NCBI RefSeq assembly: GCF_009913235.1
Contig: NZ_CP047897.1
Coordinates: forward strand, 62,001 to 126,000
From: Nibribacter ruber
GTDB taxonomy: Bacteria; Bacteroidota; Bacteroidia; Cytophagales; Hymenobacteraceae
Length of the DNA stretch: 64,000 nt
Direction: 5' to 3'
Part shown: piece by piece, positions 62,131 to 64,000 of the stretch
How the letters are laid out: every line of letters starts with the position of its first letter
Numbering within the stretch: position 1 is the stretch's first letter
The notes under the pieces: model-generated
The model's database searches: none
What the model saw: the letters and a program-made list of their open reading frames with translations, nothing else
Told to the model about the DNA's origin: nothing
Position numbers and translations under genes: made by a program

Positions 62131-64000
62131 TTATACAATGGCACCTACCTGCTGGTGGTACAGTTCTTTAGACAACAGGTACAGTGACTGCTTCAATGGC
62201 ATAAAGAACATGGTCTCTGGGATGAGCTCACGGTCAGAAAGTCCGCGCAAAGTCTCTTCCAAGACCATGGTGTAGCTGTCCTGGATGTTGTTGCGCATGA
62301 AGTTGAGTACCCAGTGCGGGTCTACCTCTACGCCCATTGAGCGCATCAATGGAGCCACATCGGCGTCATCCAATAAGAGCGTCAAGCAGTTCATGACGTT
62401 GTCCAGTACCTCGGTTCTGAGGGTAGACGAAATCTGGCTCTTGTTCACCGACTTCATGGCATCTTCTCCGGCCACGGCACCGGTTGGGCGCATGATTGGA
62501 ATGTCCGTCAAGTCAGAAAGGTTGGCGCCTTCCAGAGCCATGGCACCGCCGTTGGCCGTCACCTGCTTAGGATTGTCTACCAACACCAGCTTGAAGTTGC
62601 TAGGCGCTTCTTGCCCGGTCACTTTCTGGAAGATGGTTTTGGCATAGCGCTCCACGTTGGAGAAGTTGGTGCCCGCGGCCAAAAGCTTGATGTACAAACT
62701 TCCCTGGCCCGAGAAGCAGATGTAACGCGGAACCTGCGTGCCTAACAATTGGGTAAGCTGTGCCAGGTGGTACATCAAAGACCCGAAGTGCAGGTAGAAC
62801 ATCAACCGTAGCTGGCGCGCCTGCAACAACTGCGAGCTGTAGTTCAACTCACGGTCATAGCTAAACAGCAAACTGGTAATATCAGCGGACCCGAAATCTG
62901 GGTTGTCCAGCGCCGTCTCCAGGAACTTCTTGTATTCCTTACCTTCCTCAGACAACGGAATTTGCATGATATGCGACACGCCGTACTGCAACAAACCGTT
63001 GTCCTTGCTGGTCTTCACCGAGGCAAAACCATCGCCCCACAGGTCATTCCCGGCAAATCGGAAGGACGCACTGTGCGAAGGCTTGCGGTTGGTAAACAAC
63101 AATACGTCGGTGGTACCACCGCCTATGTCTACGTTAATCAGGTTTTCATCCTGGCTAGGCACTACCACTCCGGTTCTGGATAGGAAGTAGAACGGAGCCA
63201 CAGACTCTGTGATGCAGGCCGTGTTTCTTCCGTTTTTGAAGACGGTTTGGTATACACCGTCCCATACGTTCTGGAACATGTTGCGCGAGTAGTCATCAAA
63301 GCTCAATGGCGCAAACCACACCACTTTGGTGTTGGCCACGTTGCCATGGTTTAAGACCACTTTGTTCTTGATGAGCAACATAATCTCAGTGAAGAAGGCT
63401 TCAATCCGGCGCTTGCCAGTGTTGGATAGCGTCTCACTCCACTTCAGGTCGGTATGGTAGCTCTGCTTGTACTGGTCCTGGTGCGTACCTTCGGTGTTGA
63501 TGGAGAACCCAATGTTAATGTTCCCGAACAGACTCGGAATCTGGTTCTCAAAGTCAATAGACTCACAGGTAGCCGTTCTGGTAGGGAAGGAGTAAAGCGA
63601 CCCACCCGCCCCGATAATCAACGGAATAAACTCACGCTTCAGCAAGGTCTCTACCGCAAACAGACGCCCGAAACCACGCTTATGGAACCGCTGGTAATCT
63701 GTCAAAGATGCATCTTCTGATGGCTTGTTCAGCATCACCAACTGCAAGTCATTGGCCGTGATGGAGAACTCTTTCGGGGCTTGGTTAGAACCGGCCGTGT
63801 AGGCAATATGCGTGTTAGACGTCCCGAAGTCAATGGCGAAGGTGAAGCTCTGAATACCCTGGTGCATCTGCTGGAACTTAGGCACAATCAGCGCCTTGCC
63901 GGTCACGTCTACACCTTGGTGCGTCAGCTCGGCGTAGTCAAAGTGCGTGCCTCTGATTTCATAGTAAGTACTGCCCGCACTGCTGTTGCTTTTCTTGGTG
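62131..64000 (-). CDS. Hsp70/actin-fold ATPase, N-terminus cut by window edge
   Basis: The frame is open to base 64000, so the N-terminus is missing; the visible part is about 623 residues. FTFAIDFGTSNTHIAYTAGS is the phosphate-1 loop of the actin/Hsp70 superfamily (DFGTSNT), NLINVDIGGGTTDVLLFTN the phosphate-2 loop, and ANGGAMALEGANLSDLT part of the adenosine motif. A GTG at 63906 could be mistaken for the start, but residues upstream (STYYEIRGTHFDYAELTHQG) keep the frame and look like protein. It has no canonical substrate-binding domain. It lies upstream of the P/Q-rich membrane protein and the ZorAB-like pair on the same strand. Confidence 0.85.
   Translation of the reverse strand, partial: TKKSNSSAGSTYYEIRGTHFDYAELTHQGVDVTGKALIVPKFQQMHQGIQSFTFAIDFGTSNTHIAYTAGSNQAPKEFSITANDLQLVMLNKPSEDASLTDYQRFHKRGFGRLFAVETLLKREFIPLIIGAGGSLYSFPTRTATCESIDFENQIPSLFGNINIGFSINTEGTHQDQYKQSYHTDLKWSETLSNTGKRRIEAFFTEIMLLIKNKVVLNHGNVANTKVVWFAPLSFDDYSRNMFQNVWDGVYQTVFKNGRNTACITESVAPFYFLSRTGVVVPSQDENLINVDIGGGTTDVLLFTNRKPSHSASFRFAGNDLWGDGFASVKTSKDNGLLQYGVSHIMQIPLSEEGKEYKKFLETALDNPDFGSADITSLLFSYDRELNYSSQLLQARQLRLMFYLHFGSLMYHLAQLTQLLGTQVPRYICFSGQGSLYIKLLAAGTNFSNVERYAKTIFQKVTGQEAPSNFKLVLVDNPKQVTANGGAMALEGANLSDLTDIPIMRPTGAVAGEDAMKSVNKSQISSTLRTEVLDNVMNCLTLLLDDADVAPLMRSMGVEVDPHWVLNFMRNNIQDSYTMVLEETLRGLSDRELIPETMFFMPLKQSLYLLSKELYHQQVGAIV

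Overview
The window looks like a chromosomal segment of a Bacteroidota bacterium, most likely a Cytophagales/Hymenobacteraceae member (Rufibacter-like; this placement is inference from gene content). Supporting signs are a CarboxypepD_reg/TonB-type outer-membrane receptor, a DUF3943 protein, a fused CheB-CheR-PAS-histidine kinase beside a phytochrome, few Shine-Dalgarno sequences and some TAnnTTTG-type -7 promoter elements. Most genes are single or in pairs, on both strands. No rRNA, tRNA, CRISPR array or intact insertion sequence was seen.

Layout. 1-8.8 kb: an NHL-repeat secreted protein cut by the left edge, a subtilisin-like protease, aspartase, a PAP2 phosphatase and two unknowns. 9-15.6 kb: a light-sensing pair (a PAS-GAF-PHY phytochrome without output domain plus a CheB-CheR-PAS-HK giant kinase) and a TerB-like protein. 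15.6-24.2 kb: cupin, MpaB-like oxygenase, a frameshifted SpoIIAA-like gene, SelO, small proteins and HrpB helicase. 24.2-27.0 kb: an AT-rich island holding a complete retron: a 76-aa ORF, a phosphoribosyltransferase-like protein, a winged-helix protein, an msr-msd RNA with a perfect 20-bp msd hairpin, and a retron reverse transcriptase. This resembles a type III (PRTase plus winged helix) retron and is probably an anti-phage system. 27-48 kb: housekeeping and accessory genes (TMEM175 channel, DUF1624, UvrA2-like, LD-carboxypeptidase, N-formylglutamate amidohydrolase-like, Cys/Met-metabolism PLP enzyme, MFS, M3 peptidase, MtfA/SEC-C, DUF3943, DUF5694, MsrB). 48.4-53.8 kb: a sigma54-type two-component pair divergent from an FtsX/MacB-like permease, with a sigma54-like promoter and two related palindromic sites between them. 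55-57.5 kb: a TonB-dependent-receptor-like protein. 57.7-64 kb: a minus-strand cluster with a ZorA-like MotA/coiled-coil protein, a ZorB-like OmpA/MotB protein, a membrane-anchored P/Q-rich protein and an Hsp70/actin-fold ATPase cut by the right edge.

The most striking non-genic signal is a dispersed palindrome of about 38-66 nt, core CGTTTTTGGCCTGTTTTC plus its complement. I found 27 copies and one decayed copy. They sit in most intergenic gaps between convergent, co-directional and divergent genes alike. The core is shared, while the outer arms differ from copy to copy yet remain complementary. At least three other repeat types lie in gene-free gaps, and one is joined to copies of the palindrome.

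How parts work together: the phytochrome and CheBR-kinase probably form one split photoreceptor kinase. The sigma54 response regulator and kinase probably control the adjacent permease. The retron proteins, RNA and RT form one cassette. The ZorAB-like pair and the Hsp70-like protein may form an uncharacterised ion-driven envelope machine.
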